Shown: in pieces, positions 33,270-45,451 of the stretch
Layout of the letters: each line of letters opens with the position of its first letter
How positions within the stretch are numbered: the first letter of the stretch is position 1
Origin: Dimorphilus gyrociliatus
Lineage: Eukaryota > Annelida > Polychaeta > Dinophilidae
Direction of reading: 5' to 3'
NCBI GenBank assembly: GCA_904063045.1
Contig: CAJFCJ010000005.1
Span: 1,395,167-1,459,166 of the forward strand
Length of the DNA: 64,000 nucleotides
The notes under the pieces: model-generated
What the model was told of the DNA's origin: nothing
Seen by the model: only the letters and a program-made list of their open reading frames with translations
Database searches by the model: none
Made by a program: the position numbers and the translations under genes

Positions 33270-33878
33270 ATGGCGCTGAAATCAAAATACAGGTAATTAT
33301 TAAAAACAATACAATTTTTTTCTTTCGAGTGAAACGTCAGAATGCAGCAGACATTTTTGTAGTTTAATAATTATTTTCAAGTGGAAAGAACCTGTTTTAG
33401 TTATAGTAATCTGTGTAGAGCGCTTTTTATACTATAAAATTTTGTCAAGAAAACATCAACTCTCGCAACAATTTCTCGCAACGACAACCGGACTTTATCG
33501 CCAATTGAAAGAAGACAAATTCATAAATAAGAAAAGGATATTTCGTCATTTTTACTACCCAAATAGTAAACCAAAACAGGAAAAGTCGACTTTTCTACTT
33601 TGTAACAAAGTAAAACCTTATGAGGGTGAATCGATTGTCAATTCCTTAAAAGAATGGAAAGAGTCTACCTGTGACTGGGAGAATTTTGAGGCAATATATC
33701 CTAGAATCCGACAGCATTTACCGTTTATCTTTTATGAACCGAAGATTATTAAGTTGTAAGTTGACGAGAAAGATAATCTTTACATTTTGTTTTTAGAGCT
33801 GTTGTATCTAAAGCAGAATTCTTTCTCTTTAACTCCTCCTCGGTTAGGGCTTTTACTAATCTAACAATAATTCTTTAA
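33270..33878 (+). CDS. Small basic protein of unknown function
   Basis: Not recognised. A three-exon model (33270-33292, 33450-33755, 33797-33878) gives 136 residues beginning MALKSKYRKHQLSQQFL. The central exon is open for more than 100 codons, is basic and aromatic-rich, and includes FRHFYYPNSKPKQEKS, LKEWKESTCDWENFEAIYPR and RQHLPFIFYEPK, which look like a folded protein rather than chance. The donor TT|GTAAGT at 33755 and the pyrimidine-rich acceptor ending 33796 define a 41-nt intron; without splicing the frame stops at 33759. No signal peptide. An organellar or ribosome-associated role is possible from its size and charge but is only a guess. Confidence 0.5.
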
Positions 33879-34752
33879 TTTGTTTAAGATTGTCGATACT
33901 CTAAATTTGAATTTAATATTGACAATCAGTGGCAACTTGCGTAATTTAATTTCTCTCGCTAGCGTAATTTCTCGACACCAAATCTTTCTTTTCTCTTTTT
34001 ATAACGCTTAAATTTGATCGACATGTGCTTTATTGATTGCTAGTATACGAAGTATACCATTTACTACTTGATATTTATAGGTATTGGTGCAATAGGCCCA
34101 AAAACACAATTGTAAAAATTTATATAGGAAGCAGGCCGAATTTTATAGTTTGTTTGCCAGCTCGCATGCTATCGATCTAAGCTGTTGAAAAAAAATCAAT
34201 GCGAATATATACTGCTCTACAGCCTGGTTTGTGGCTGCAATTTTAATGGAGATGATTTTTGGGCTATCTTATTCTGAATAGCTATTTTAAAGTTTTTTCT
34301 CACATAATTTGCAATGAGGTAAGTCATATGCTTATAAAAATTCAAATTTTATTTACTTTGCTCAAAGAATGAGTTCAGTATGATTACTTGAGATTTATTG
34401 TACGAGGTGTGGAAGCTGCAGTGCAAATTTTTTAAATTTTCCTTTTTGTAAATTTAGTATGAATTTTATGATTTGTCATTTCTGAGCTTTATTCCTTCTC
34501 AATTAACTGATCTCAAATAGAACCTATAAAGAATAACAATAGGGTCTTGTTTAGAAGGTGAATATAAACTGCAAATCGTACGTTTAATATATATAGATAG
34601 CCCGCAAAATAATTCCAAGATTTGTTAATTGAAATATATTTAAAAATCTCATTAAAACAATTTTCTATAAACTTAGAAATTCGTATTGAGTATAAATATT
34701 TATATTTTTTTCTTTCCTAACCTTAATAACAAACACTTTCAATCCTATTTCA
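33879..34752. other. Intergenic region between convergent genes
   Basis: AT-rich sequence lying downstream of both flanking genes, probably containing their 3' UTRs. No protein-like frame or RNA gene recognised. Confidence 0.4.
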
Positions 34753-36295
34753 TCAGTATTTCTTCATGAACCTTGGCAGTTTATTCTCAAAATTACAGAC
34801 TAATTGCATAAATGAGCTGATCTGATCGCAAGTAGGTTTCTTAGTTATACATTTTCCAGCCAACTGTTCTAAACTATTGCAAATATAACTGTTGCTGTTA
34901 TTCTTATGAGCATTACTACCATTTTTTACGGCACGAAAAGCGCTGACTCCACTACCAATTCGATTTCTAGTCGGTTTTGGACTAGTTTGGCGATAGTCTA
35001 GTGGAGGATACACTGGGTTTGGAACATGTAAGTTGGAATGATGATTTAGAGTATCTTCTACAGAGATTGGAGATGTTACTAAGCTCGGTTTTTGATCTGT
35101 TTGCCTTTCGTTATATGTTTTCTTAAATTTTTCCGATGCTTTAGAAGGAATGGATCTTACTCCTAAATTTTCATTGTTTTCTTGCTTTCTGGATACAGAA
35201 ACTTTCTTACTTATGTTAGGATGCTGTTCTTGGCTATAGGCCACAGCATTCTTATTTTTAACTTTCAGATGAGCTTCTTTTATCTTCAGAGCCCGCCTCT
35301 GAACTTCACAATCAGAGTTAGAGTTTATTATGTATTCAGTGGAGCTTGTTAGTGAGTGGTTTTCTGCTCCAGAAGTAGCCGATTTCTGATTGCGAATAAT
35401 TTTTGAATCTTTCTTAGTCTCGCTTTTCCTCCTATTTAGATACAAATCTTCATGAAGAATTTGTAAGCGTCTCTCTTCTTCCCGCTTTCTTTCAGCGGCT
35501 TCCGCAGTGTCGTATGTTTTGTTTTCCATTTTGTGCTTTATCCAACTTCGAGCATACTCTACACTAGGACCCGATTCTTCGATTTTTCTTGAAATTCTAG
35601 CTAGTTTTTCTGCATTTTCTTCAGAAATACTTACTTTAAGTATTTCATCATAGCATTTCTCTAGTTCATCTACAGCTTGATCAAATTTGTTCCTTTCTGC
35701 TTGTAGCTGAGCAGCTGCTGACCTAGTAAAAGTGTTTTATGGATACTTATATTCGCTAAAACTTCAGTTAAGAACTATTATAATTATTGATGAAAACAAA
35801 AAGAATTGACAAATCTATTATTCGAGATTTACATTTATTTTTTTTATCTGTGTAAATGTTTTTTTAATTGAATATTTTTTGTTTATATCGAACTTTTGAG
35901 TGAGTAATTACCTTATCATCTATATTTATGTTTGAATGAATAACAAAGTTTAAATCTTCATTCTAATTATACGCTGTAAGTGTGAGGAAGTTTACTTTTA
36001 AAAAAAGTTAATACTACCGTCGTAAATCTTCCGCCGACCGTGAAAGAGCTGTTAGATGACGTGGGGGAGACCTTTCCACGCTTCTAGTTCTGAAGTGCAA
36101 TCTAGATTCAAACTTAGGAGTACTTGGTGGGGTTCTTAGAACTGTAATTGAGGTTGAGGAAGAGGATACATTTTCTATCGATTTGCTCAGAGCAATTTTC
36201 CGTGGTCTGGGAGGAACTCTTCTCTCATACTCATCCTTTCTTGATACATGCTGTGTTGGTACAAAATTTTCTTGACTTCGAAACTTTCCAAACAT
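34753..36295 (-). CDS. Ser/Lys-rich coiled-coil protein, unrecognised
   Basis: Two exons (36018-36295 and 34753-35722, minus strand) join in phase to give 415 residues. The N-terminal 90 residues are basic and Ser/Pro-rich (PPRPRKIALSKSIENVSSSS, RSVERSPPRHL, SRSAEDLRR), typical of a phosphorylated cytoskeletal linker. A predicted helical/coiled-coil segment follows (AAAQLQAERNKFDQAVDELE, then EENAEKLARISRKIEESGP) and a charged helix (AAERKREEERRLQILHEDLY). The rest is low-complexity until a C-terminal block with CDQISSFMQLVCNFENKLPR that may be a short folded motif. I do not recognise the family. The start is the first ATG in the upstream exon; there is a 291-base intron. Confidence 0.6.
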
Positions 36296-37258
36296 GTTAC
36301 TCAGCTCTACTGTATTGCGAACAGCAAGACTGCTTCTGCACTACTGCAGGAAAAAATTTCAGTCAGATACTGACTGTAATAATTCTTTTCCGTACGCTCC
36401 GTTATATATGTTTATAACTATTTACTGCGCAGGGTAAAATTTTCGACTGCTGCATTTTGCGGATGTTTTTTGTATTTTTCAGGGCTTATGTACCGTAACT
36501 TACTTGTGGAAATAGTTAGCAAAAGTTTTACGGTAGACCTGCTTCTGAGATAGGCTCTTTTAAACCTCTTGTACAAAAAATCTTAAACTTTTTTATTGCT
36601 TATAGAGCATTTGACACAAGAAACAACATTTAAAACTAATAAAATAATTTAAATGCTATATTGAGAATTGAGCTATCTACTATATGTAAATTTGCATAAG
36701 GTGTATATTTAAAAATATATCTGTATATGTATAGAATATTTATCTTTAAATTCTTAACGTTAAAGAGATTTATCTATATAAAAATATAGTTTCACTTTAG
36801 ATTACTCTACAATTCACAATCAATCTATAATAGTATAAATTATGTGGCTAACAAAGTTGCACTAAAAGAGATAGAGCAAGGCACATTTGAGTTCTACTCA
36901 CAGATTATTTATTGTCTATCAACGAATGAGAGTTGGAAATCTAGAATGTCAGATTGTTGTGCCTTGCCTTCTATCTCTGAGGTAGCTAGGCTAAAGATTT
37001 CCAAGTAACCTACTATACCTTTTCTCAAATTTACGAGCTGTAGGCCGGCAACATAACACATTAGTCATGTGTTTGTCTTTGGCCTGTTGCTGTTGCATAT
37101 ATAGTAGCGTAAAGTAACATACAGTTGACTCACGGGTTGATGGATTTCTTTTTTCGAACAGGCAGACCTAATAGACATTATGAGAAATATCTTATCTGCT
37201 ATATAATTGGACATAAGGATACATAATTAAAAAAAACGAGCTTCACCGAATATTAATA
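36296..37258. promoter_or_regulatory. Divergent intergenic region
   Basis: Lies between the 5' ends of two divergent genes and so holds both promoters and leaders. AT-rich; no open frame of note, no recognised motif. Confidence 0.35.
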
Positions 37259-39874
37259 ATGTCCAGGTCAATCTACTTCAGGAAAAGTGGAAAATCACCT
37301 AGGTTATTCCGCGATCTTGCAGGATTTCGTTCATTTTCCATGCTGAATTTAAGGGAAACGGATTATGAAGAGTTAAATAAAATTTTATACAATAAAGATA
37401 TGGAGAGAAGTCGGAAAAGGAAAAGCAGTTTACTATTTACTAGAGGAACTTTCAAACAGCTGAGGTTTGAGGGGTTTAAACGCCATTATATTATTAATAT
37501 CAGGCTTTTGCATTGATTTCACTTAACTAAGTTTCTTCCTTTTCCGAATGCAATTTAGTATTTAAATTTTCTTGCATACCTAACATAATTATAAATAATA
37601 ATCAATGACAAGATAGTATTAATGGCGTTTTATACATATTAAACATTATACATGTTATGTGAAATATAAACAAAATATAAATAGCTTTATTTTACTGATG
37701 TTGTTTAATTTTTTAGATTATTAAGACTTCATATGCATAGATGGAACCTTTTTTTTAGACCTCAAGATAACTCTTATCATTACTTCCAGATGGTCAAAGA
37801 AGAAAAAAGCTACATCAGATATTCTTTGGGCAAGGAAACCTGACGATCTGCCAGATGCAAGACTAAAAAAAATGTCATTTAATTTATTTGCCGCATGTAC
37901 TGGACCGGCAAATGGTTTGTGTGATGTCAATGAACACCTTCCTTCAGCTCTAATAACAGATATAAATTGGAATTCGAAAAATCGAAAAGCCTATGGAGTT
38001 TCAGAATCCTTGTATGAAAAACATCCAATTTCTGGAAAGATCACTGGGGAACCTGTTGCTGACTCCTATGCAATCGTAGCTAGGAAAGATAATGCATTAT
38101 TAGTAGTTGCTGATGGAGTAAACTGGGGAGAAAAATCAATGAAAGCTGCTAGGAGTGCAATATATGGTGTCGTTAGGTAAGTACATGAAGCTATTGATTT
38201 CTGTCAAAAGTATAATATACACTAAACCTATTTTTTAGGTATGTTTGTCAGAACTTATTCACTGAAAGCCAAGTCTTCAAAACTAAAGAGCTGTTCAAAG
38301 TTTTACGTTCATCAGTTGATGCTGCTCACCAAGTTATTTTAGAAACACAGGGTGGCTTAACAACCCTATGTGTAGCTTTTGTCGCCCCCTTATCAAACTC
38401 AAAGCAATTCGCAATTTGTATTGTAAATGTTGGCGACTCTTTAGGCTATGTTTTTTCTCGACATCATGGTATTCGGGAAATAACTACTGCTAGTCATGAC
38501 ATCACTGTGGAAAGAAATATACGAGATGCTCGCGGGGCCATAGGACCTGTTAGAGGTAAATTTTTCTAATTTTTATATGAGCAAAATAATTTCTGTCTTC
38601 TATAGGAAATGATCCTGATTTAGCAAATTTAACTTGTTCGATGACTTTCTGCGATGCTGGTGATATTGTTTTTCTTACAACCGATGGTGTATCTGACAAC
38701 TTTGATCCTGTTGTGACAAAAGTAGCAGTCGCACCGAAGCAAACTCGATCGAAAAGTGACAGTGATGCTCCTATCGAAAACGGAGAGGAATTTACTTCAG
38801 TAGCATATGAGTGCGGTATTGCTCAAGACGGACGACCAGAAATGACCCCTTCAGAACGGCATCAATATGCTGTGAAAGAAATGGAAAGAATAATACACGA
38901 GCAAGAACTTGAAACGGAGCAGAGTATTTCCGCACAAGAATTATGCGCATCAATAATACTGCACGTGGTGAAATTAACAGAGAAAAGAAGAAGAATTTTA
39001 GAAAATCCACAAGTTTGGAAAAAGTTAAAGAGTGAAGAAGCTAAAAAAAAGAGAGATGACGCCGTAAGGGAAAAACTTAGAGCTGAGCCTGGTAAACTAG
39101 ATCACGCAACAATTGTTGCTTATGAAATTGGAGTATTTCAAGGAAATGAAAATGAGAATTATGAGGAGGAGAGTGATCATGAGCTAGTCTTATGTTCTAG
39201 TCCTGGTTATGGAGATTATACGGTTCGTGTTTCTTTAGATTTAATACTCTGACTGTTCAGCATTTTTATAAGCTACCCATACAATATAACGTTGAACAGT
39301 CTTTGTATATCTCGTAACCATCGTTTCAGTTTGATTTTACAACATATTTACCTAAAATCTTTTCATACTAATTCATGAATTAGAAGTCAAAGGTAGGCAC
39401 TAATCGAGTGTTTTTGTTGTGTAAATAAACTTTGCATGAGTTTTTCAAAGCGTAAAATTAGAAGCTTAGGAAAACTTTATGATTAATTAATTACACGTTA
39501 GCATTTAAATATTTATCTTTTAATTAAAACACCTTAGATTTTGCCGTGTGCATGAGTGTGTATATTAAATTTTGATATTAAAAAAGACTTTTACCTATAC
39601 ACCATAAATTCATTCTACATTCAAGTATTTAGATAGTACGTGATTGTAGTTGTAAAGATTTTCATTACATGTGCAAACCATTGAATAATATACTGAGGAA
39701 TCAGGTTTCCACTGCTTAATCTGAAAGTTTATATTTATTTTGTACTGTTGTTAACAGGCTCCAATTGCACAGTTCGATTCATTCGAGTCAGAAAGCGAAC
39801 AAGAGACGACAACAACCCTAAAAGATGACGAAAGTGACTCGATATCACAGAAGTTTGAAGAATTTGTTGTTTAG
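37259..39874 (+). CDS. Divergent PP2C-type (PPM) phosphatase-like protein
   Basis: Five exons (37259-37464, 37790-38176, 38239-38555, 38606-39222, 39758-39874) in consistent phase give 547 residues. The basic N-terminus (FRKSGKSPRLFRDLAGFR) leads to a PP2C-like fold: PVADSYAIVARKDNALLVV, ADGVNWGEKSMKAARSA in place of the usual DGHGG, CIVNVGDSLGYVF for the GDS strand, and TFCDAGDIVFLTTDGVSDNF for the later metal-binding DG. GGLTTLCVAF matches the core GST/TTA strand. The altered DGVNWG and NF in place of WD suggest altered metal binding, so it could be a pseudophosphatase. A charged helical insertion (residues about 390-470) and an acidic tail follow. Substrate unknown. Confidence 0.72.
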
Positions 39875-40894
39875 TCCCTTATTTTACCCTGTATTTTCTA
39901 AAACAAAAAATACATAGATACTATTTAAATTCAAATCGCCACCGACGATGTTTTCATTTTCAAAGCATAAGATCTTAGATATTCGGTAGATGTCACTAAA
40001 GTTTTTTTTTTAAAAGTGATTTGCACCAGACTTTTTATATCCAACTTTATTGCCATGTAGTGGTTGTTGTAGACTAAAAGTAAGAAATCGAAAGAAGCTG
40101 AAAATTTTAAAACATTAATTTCAAAAAATTAAATATTCAATACTTCTATTTTCTATCAAGCATTTAATTTTCAATTTCGCAATAAATTTCTTATTTATTC
40201 AAGTTTCCAATTGCAACTCATTCATATTCAAAATTAATCCCATTGTTGACAACATTTTATCTCCTCAGGACGTTGAATTTGACAAATAGCTAAGGTGAAA
40301 ATCTCGTCTCCCGCGAACAAGTCCTATATATAGGGCAGATAGTTGCTATTCAATGAATCTATGCGTCAAAATTATCTTTCTCACGAACGCAAATTCATAA
40401 AAATATTTTACTAAAATTATCTAGTTCTAATAAATACTTTATTGTCTTGAAACCATCTTCTTAATTTCAGAATAAACGCTTATCTAAGAACGAGAGTAAG
40501 AATATTTTTTTTAAATCGAAAATTTATGGCGACAACCAATAAAAAGCCCATTAGAAAGACACTTTCAATCGATAATCTATATCCTATTCTCAAATAATTG
40601 AGCGTTAGTTGAATTGTACTGTTCAAAAAAGTTCGTGATTATCTTGTTTTACACCCCATAGTGTCTGATAGTTCAAGTATTGATTCTTAAAATATTTATT
40701 GCGTATTTTTTTTACTAAGCTGAAAAAGAAAATTTTCAAACATAGTTTAGCTTTTGGACGTTAAAAAACTTTGAATAAACATATCATAGATTGCACATTT
40801 TGATAAAACCTTTAATGCAAAGTAGTTCAGTGTTTGAAGTGTGTAGTATCAGAAGAAAAAGTGCTTAAAATACTGAATGTCTTTAGTATTAAGA
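39875..40894. other. Intergenic region between convergent genes
   Basis: AT-rich, no protein-like frames. It holds 3' UTRs of the two convergent genes. Nothing else seen. Confidence 0.4.
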
Positions 40895-42710
40895 CTACAG
40901 TACTACAGCAGCAAAACTGATAATAATAACTAAAAAAGTAATAATGAAAAAAATGTAATCTACAATAACTGCCAATCCTTGCCATTCAGCTGCAATAGCT
41001 CCTTCTTCTTCTTCAGCCTTAGCCTTATCAAGCAAGTAATTCATGTAATTATTTGATTGACCATTATCAATTTGATTCTTCTCTTCAGTAGGAGGAGGCG
41101 GTGATACCAAGTCCGTTCTTGAATTTTCGGTATCAATAGCAGCTACTTTGGTGGTATTCGGTGAATCTTCAACTTCCGGAACTGCCTTCTGAATGCAGAA
41201 TGCTTTTGCAAGATATTTAAATGCAATAACTCTAATCCATCTTGGAGGTCTTGAATGGGTACCATGATGATGCAGAACTAGTACAAAAATATTCGCAACG
41301 ACTCCTCCAGTACAAATACCCGAAATGAGAACAAGCATGTAACTCAGAATAGGTATGTAATCAGAAGTTCGCGGTAAATGATCTGCGACCATAAGCTGCA
41401 ACACACTAAATGCCAGAAGGATAGTTATTCCCAGAGAAACCTTTTCACCTGCATAAGAAAATTTAAAATTATTTTAATGTAAATTCCAAGACCATCTATT
41501 TACCTGATTCACAAGGTAGCCAGAACATCAGCCATGTAAGTATTAGAAGAAATACACAGGGTAAAATAATATTCAAGGCGTAAAAAGTTCTTTTACGCGT
41601 AAAATTAAAAGTTATCTTAAGTCGCGGATATTTCAAGTGGTCAGTCAATTTTGCGCTTTCAATTTTTTCCACAGAGGTGGTCGCAATGTGCCACTCTCCA
41701 TGTTGGTCATAATTTGTTAAATCGACTACATCATGTCCAGCATTAAGAGTGAGGGCATTGTCTCCATGAAGCCAAGATACCCATAAGTGTTCGCACGTTT
41801 GCTGTTTATAGTCAAGACGATATTATTTACTAAAATGTAAGAATTAGTATACAATACTTTATCAAATGGGTAGGTGGTAACATGTAAAGTACAAGATGTT
41901 GTAAACTCTCCTCCAAATATCCATAAAACTTCCCCAGTATATCTTATACTAACTCGAAAATTGTAAACCCAGTCAGAGGTAATGAAATATGATACTCCAT
42001 TATCCAAACCAAGGTCAGGAGTCCATACCTTTGAAGCTGGTATAATGATGTGATCAACACCCCCAAAATTTGCCGGTGTCCACTGAAGAAAATCATCCGT
42101 CCATGTCTGAATGTTTAAAAACAGTTAATAAAAATAACGATTAAAATTCTGGTCGACCCTTACCGCAATAACTAGTCCGGATACATGAAGAACTTCATCA
42201 ACCTCCTCCAATTTTTGGAGTTTATGTAGTTCGAGCCTTAAGGTAACATCAACAGGTTTTGTAGAATCTTTTCTTGGTCTTATAGCAGGTTGATAATGTT
42301 GCATTAAAAAATCATATATTTTTCTTTCATAATTATTTTGCACTGTCAGGGTAAGATATAGCGCGATAAATTATTTATAAATTATGAGTCAGAGCTGTTC
42401 TCAAAAGATGTTATTCTTACTAATGGAATAATAATTTTTATCATAATAAATTTATGAGTTTGAAGTACAGCTCTTTCGTTCATTAATTTACAGTGTATAA
42501 TGCAAGAGAAATTTGAAATTAGCAGAATATTTTTATTAGTTTATTTCGACCGTAAAAATACACTTTCTTCGATCTATAAACTAAGCTTTTAATTAAAGTG
42601 TATTGTATTTTAATAAAAAAGTTAATTAACAAATTTTAATATTTTGTAAATAGCTTACCGTCAACAGCAGAGCATAAATAAATAAAGGCAAAAAAGAGAA
42701 ATAGTTTCAT
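40895..42710 (-). CDS. Cys-loop ligand-gated channel subunit, nicotinic receptor type
   Basis: Pentameric cation-channel subunit at the plasma membrane. Five exons (42659-42710, 42164-42342, 41858-42106, 41504-41801, 40895-41448) give 443 residues. After a signal peptide (MKLFLFFAFIYLCSA), the extracellular domain shows WTDDFLQWTPANFGGVDHI, loop A WTPDLGLDN, and the Cys-loop with exactly 13 residues between cysteines (CTLHVTTYPFDKQTC). M1 runs FYALNIILPCVFLLILTW. M2 reads GEKVSLGITILLAFSVLQL with Glu at -1' and Leu at 9', as in cation-selective nicotinic channels. A cytoplasmic loop and M4 (IAAEWQGLAVIVDYIFF) follow. Loop C lacks the vicinal cysteines, so it is not an alpha-type subunit and agonist binding may differ. 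The 56-nt intron within the Cys-loop was placed by the conserved CXXXX pattern. Confidence 0.9.
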
Positions 42711-42776
42711 ATTCTATCAGTGAGTACGTCTACTGCGAAGGATCGTCGACAAATAGCTGGAAGTCAGCTACTACTA

Positions 42777-42810
<34 letters not shown>

Positions 42811-43642
42811 ATTATTTGACCAATTACAATTAATAAAAATTGAATAAGCTTACTAATAGGCCTTGTCGCTTTTTTCTTATATGAATGGCTATTAGTTTCC
42901 ATATCAAATTTGATTCAAACAATTATATACAACTACTTTATGCCAACCAGTTTAAACTCAACTTAGGTTATTGATCTTAAAAAATCAATTTTAATTGTTT
43001 ACAGAAAGAATTTATAATCTTAAAAAAATGTTTATCGCTTTTACTTTTGTTGTTTGCAATGCGATAACGGAGTAGTCTTTATGCAAACAAAGTTATAACG
43101 TGGTATCTATTTTATTTGACTTATATATTTATTGGCGTCGTCACAATAGTTTACAATGAAAGTGTTGACTAGCAATTACTATACAAAGGTTATTCATTGG
43201 GGTATGATTGCTGTATAAATACAAGAAATATGCGATCTTTCTACTTTTCGGAAACAAAATGTAAAGTTCATTATCCTATTCTGTAACATCTACTAATTTA
43301 ATCTCAGAAAATAGTCAGCAAGTATCAAGGTATAAAAAAGTGAATACTTTATGAAAAAAAATTTTAAACTGATTAAACAGTATATGTAATAAAAAGAAAA
43401 TACTTATACAGCAGACAGTTACTGTAAAAACTGTAGTTATATATATCATATACTCAATCATATACAGTCAAAATTTTCTCAAACATTCATCGTTAGTAGT
43501 AGTCATATAATCCAAAAAAGAGAAATTTAAAAAAATGCATTAAATCTCATGAAAACGAGATTCTCAATTATCTAAATATATTAAACAATGAGTAAGACTA
43601 GAAAGTTACACATGAAAATAAATCTTAAATTATTGAGAAATC
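42711..43642. other. Intergenic region
   Basis: AT-rich spacer between two minus-strand genes, holding the promoter of the channel gene and the 3' UTR of the homeobox gene, with a TA microsatellite. No coding evidence. Confidence 0.4.
42781..42807. repeat. (TA)n microsatellite
   Basis: Perfect TA dinucleotide run just upstream of the Cys-loop receptor start codon, possibly within its promoter. Confidence 0.9.
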
Positions 43643-45451
43643 TTAACAACTAATAGGTTTCTTTTCAGATTTTTCCTCTTTTAGCTCCTGTTCTTTTTTC
43701 TATAAAAAATAAATATTTTATGAATATGCAGTATTCATAAAAGCATTTAAGTTTATGTCTATATAATATCATACAAAATTAAATAAGTATCTATTTTTTA
43801 TCATCAAGTTAATTTACCTGAGAATTCCATTTAGGTAAAATTCGTCGACGTGCATTTGTAAACCAATAATTTATTTGGTTGATAGTCAATTTTGTCTTTT
43901 GTATCAACATTTCTTTTTCGTCATCATTTGGATACGGATTGTCTTGGTGCTCTCTTAGCCAATCAAGCATAATAGCAACAGACTTTCGGGGAAAATTATT
44001 AATTAATTTTTATGCCATTTTTTAAACATTTTAGTATACCTCTTTAGGTAGTACAGCTTTCTTTCCAGGTTGTTTCGGCTGTAATTCACTATTCATACTA
44101 TACTCAATACCCCCATACATATTATAAGGTGGTTCGTTATAGCAGGCTCGAGGATTTCGATGCATTGGAGATCCAGGCATCGGTGGCATATGCAAGGGGG
44201 ATCCAGAGAGAGGGTGATGCATAGAAGGTGATCCTGGATTGCCTGGTATTTGATGCATGGGGGGACCCGGCTGTGGTGGTGGAGGCGGGGGTGGGTAATT
44301 CTCTCCATAATGAGTAGGAGGCAATCCACCATGGCATGGAGACAAAGGAGATGCTGCTGCGATTTGGCATTGTGAAGGGGGCGCCGGATCTAAAGGAGCA
44401 TGTTGAGGTGGCATCTGAGGAACTGGAAGAGCCTGCTGAGATGGCATAGGTCCGTTCTGTGGTGTGGCTGGACCTTGAAGTACTGATAATGGTGGTGGTT
44501 GGGGCACAGGAGGTAACTGTTGAGTTCGTACCTTTTGTATTTTAGCTGTGAGAAATCAAAACCAATAGATTAACTTGAATCGAACATAAAATGTAACTGA
44601 CTTATTAGAGATTGGTGGGCATATCGTAATGCATCCATAAGAACATTGTCAACACTGGAATTTCCACTGCTCTCAGAAGTCCTATTACGCATAACAAAGT
44701 TTCTTAACAATCTTTCGAAGTCGGCAGGTAAATTTGCAATTAACTGAAAATAGTTAAAAAATTTTTCATGAAGTAATTAAAACTTTTTCATGTTGTAACT
44801 TACTTGTCTTGGAAAGGTAGGGAGTGAAAAATTCATGTCAGCTAAGACCAAGTCCCGAAGTAAAGGAAACAAAGGATGTGACCGAAATGCGGGTGACTCG
44901 TCACAAATCAATTTTTGCATAAATTGTTGTTGCACAGTTAATGGGGTCGGCATAGCCGCACCAACAGAAGTTTGCTGACACGATGTTCTAGCATAGGGGC
45001 TGTAATCATGGTTGGTTTTATGCAAGATCTTGTGCCTCACGGGAGTTCTATAATGGTCCTGCAATATTCAAAGATAAGCGGAAAATATTAATACCAATGA
45101 AGGCAGTTTTACCTCATGACAGTCGTTGACGCCAAATGGTATGATTTCATCAAGATCATCTTCTTTGTGTCCTCCTACTCCGTTGTTATTTGTTCCAGAT
45201 GGAGCGATCTTTGGATTTAAATCAATGAAATCCAAATCCATAGAATCCTTAATGCCGATATCCTTACATATCTCATCCAATAAATCATTTCTGACGCGAT
45301 CATTTTCATAGACAATATTTCTCATCCCAGTGTCCACTTCATCAGGATCACCCGGATCGTAATACAATGATTTTTTAGGAGTTGAGTTTCGACAAGGACT
45401 TGATTGTTGTACTCCACAATCTAGTGGTGTCGGTTCTCGGTAGTGCATCAT
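43643..45451 (-). CDS. TALE-class homeobox transcription factor, divergent
   Basis: Six coding exons (45113-45451, 44804-45058, 44602-44743, 44040-44545, 43818-43982, 43643-43699) give 487 residues. The homeodomain lies near the C-terminus: [16 protein letters not shown], then [12 protein letters not shown] with the PYP three-residue loop extension that defines TALE, and recognition helix [20 protein letters not shown]. At the usual positions 47 and 50 it has Tyr and Thr rather than the Asn and Ile common in TALE factors. Upstream, [14 protein letters not shown] resembles the HPLFPLL motif of MEIS/PKNOX proteins, suggesting a MEINOX-like interaction domain, and a Pro/Gln/His/Met-rich linker (44040-44545) follows. 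I cannot assign a subfamily. A good donor at 45855 (minus) and acceptor beside the ATG suggest an untranslated first exon upstream. Confidence 0.85.
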
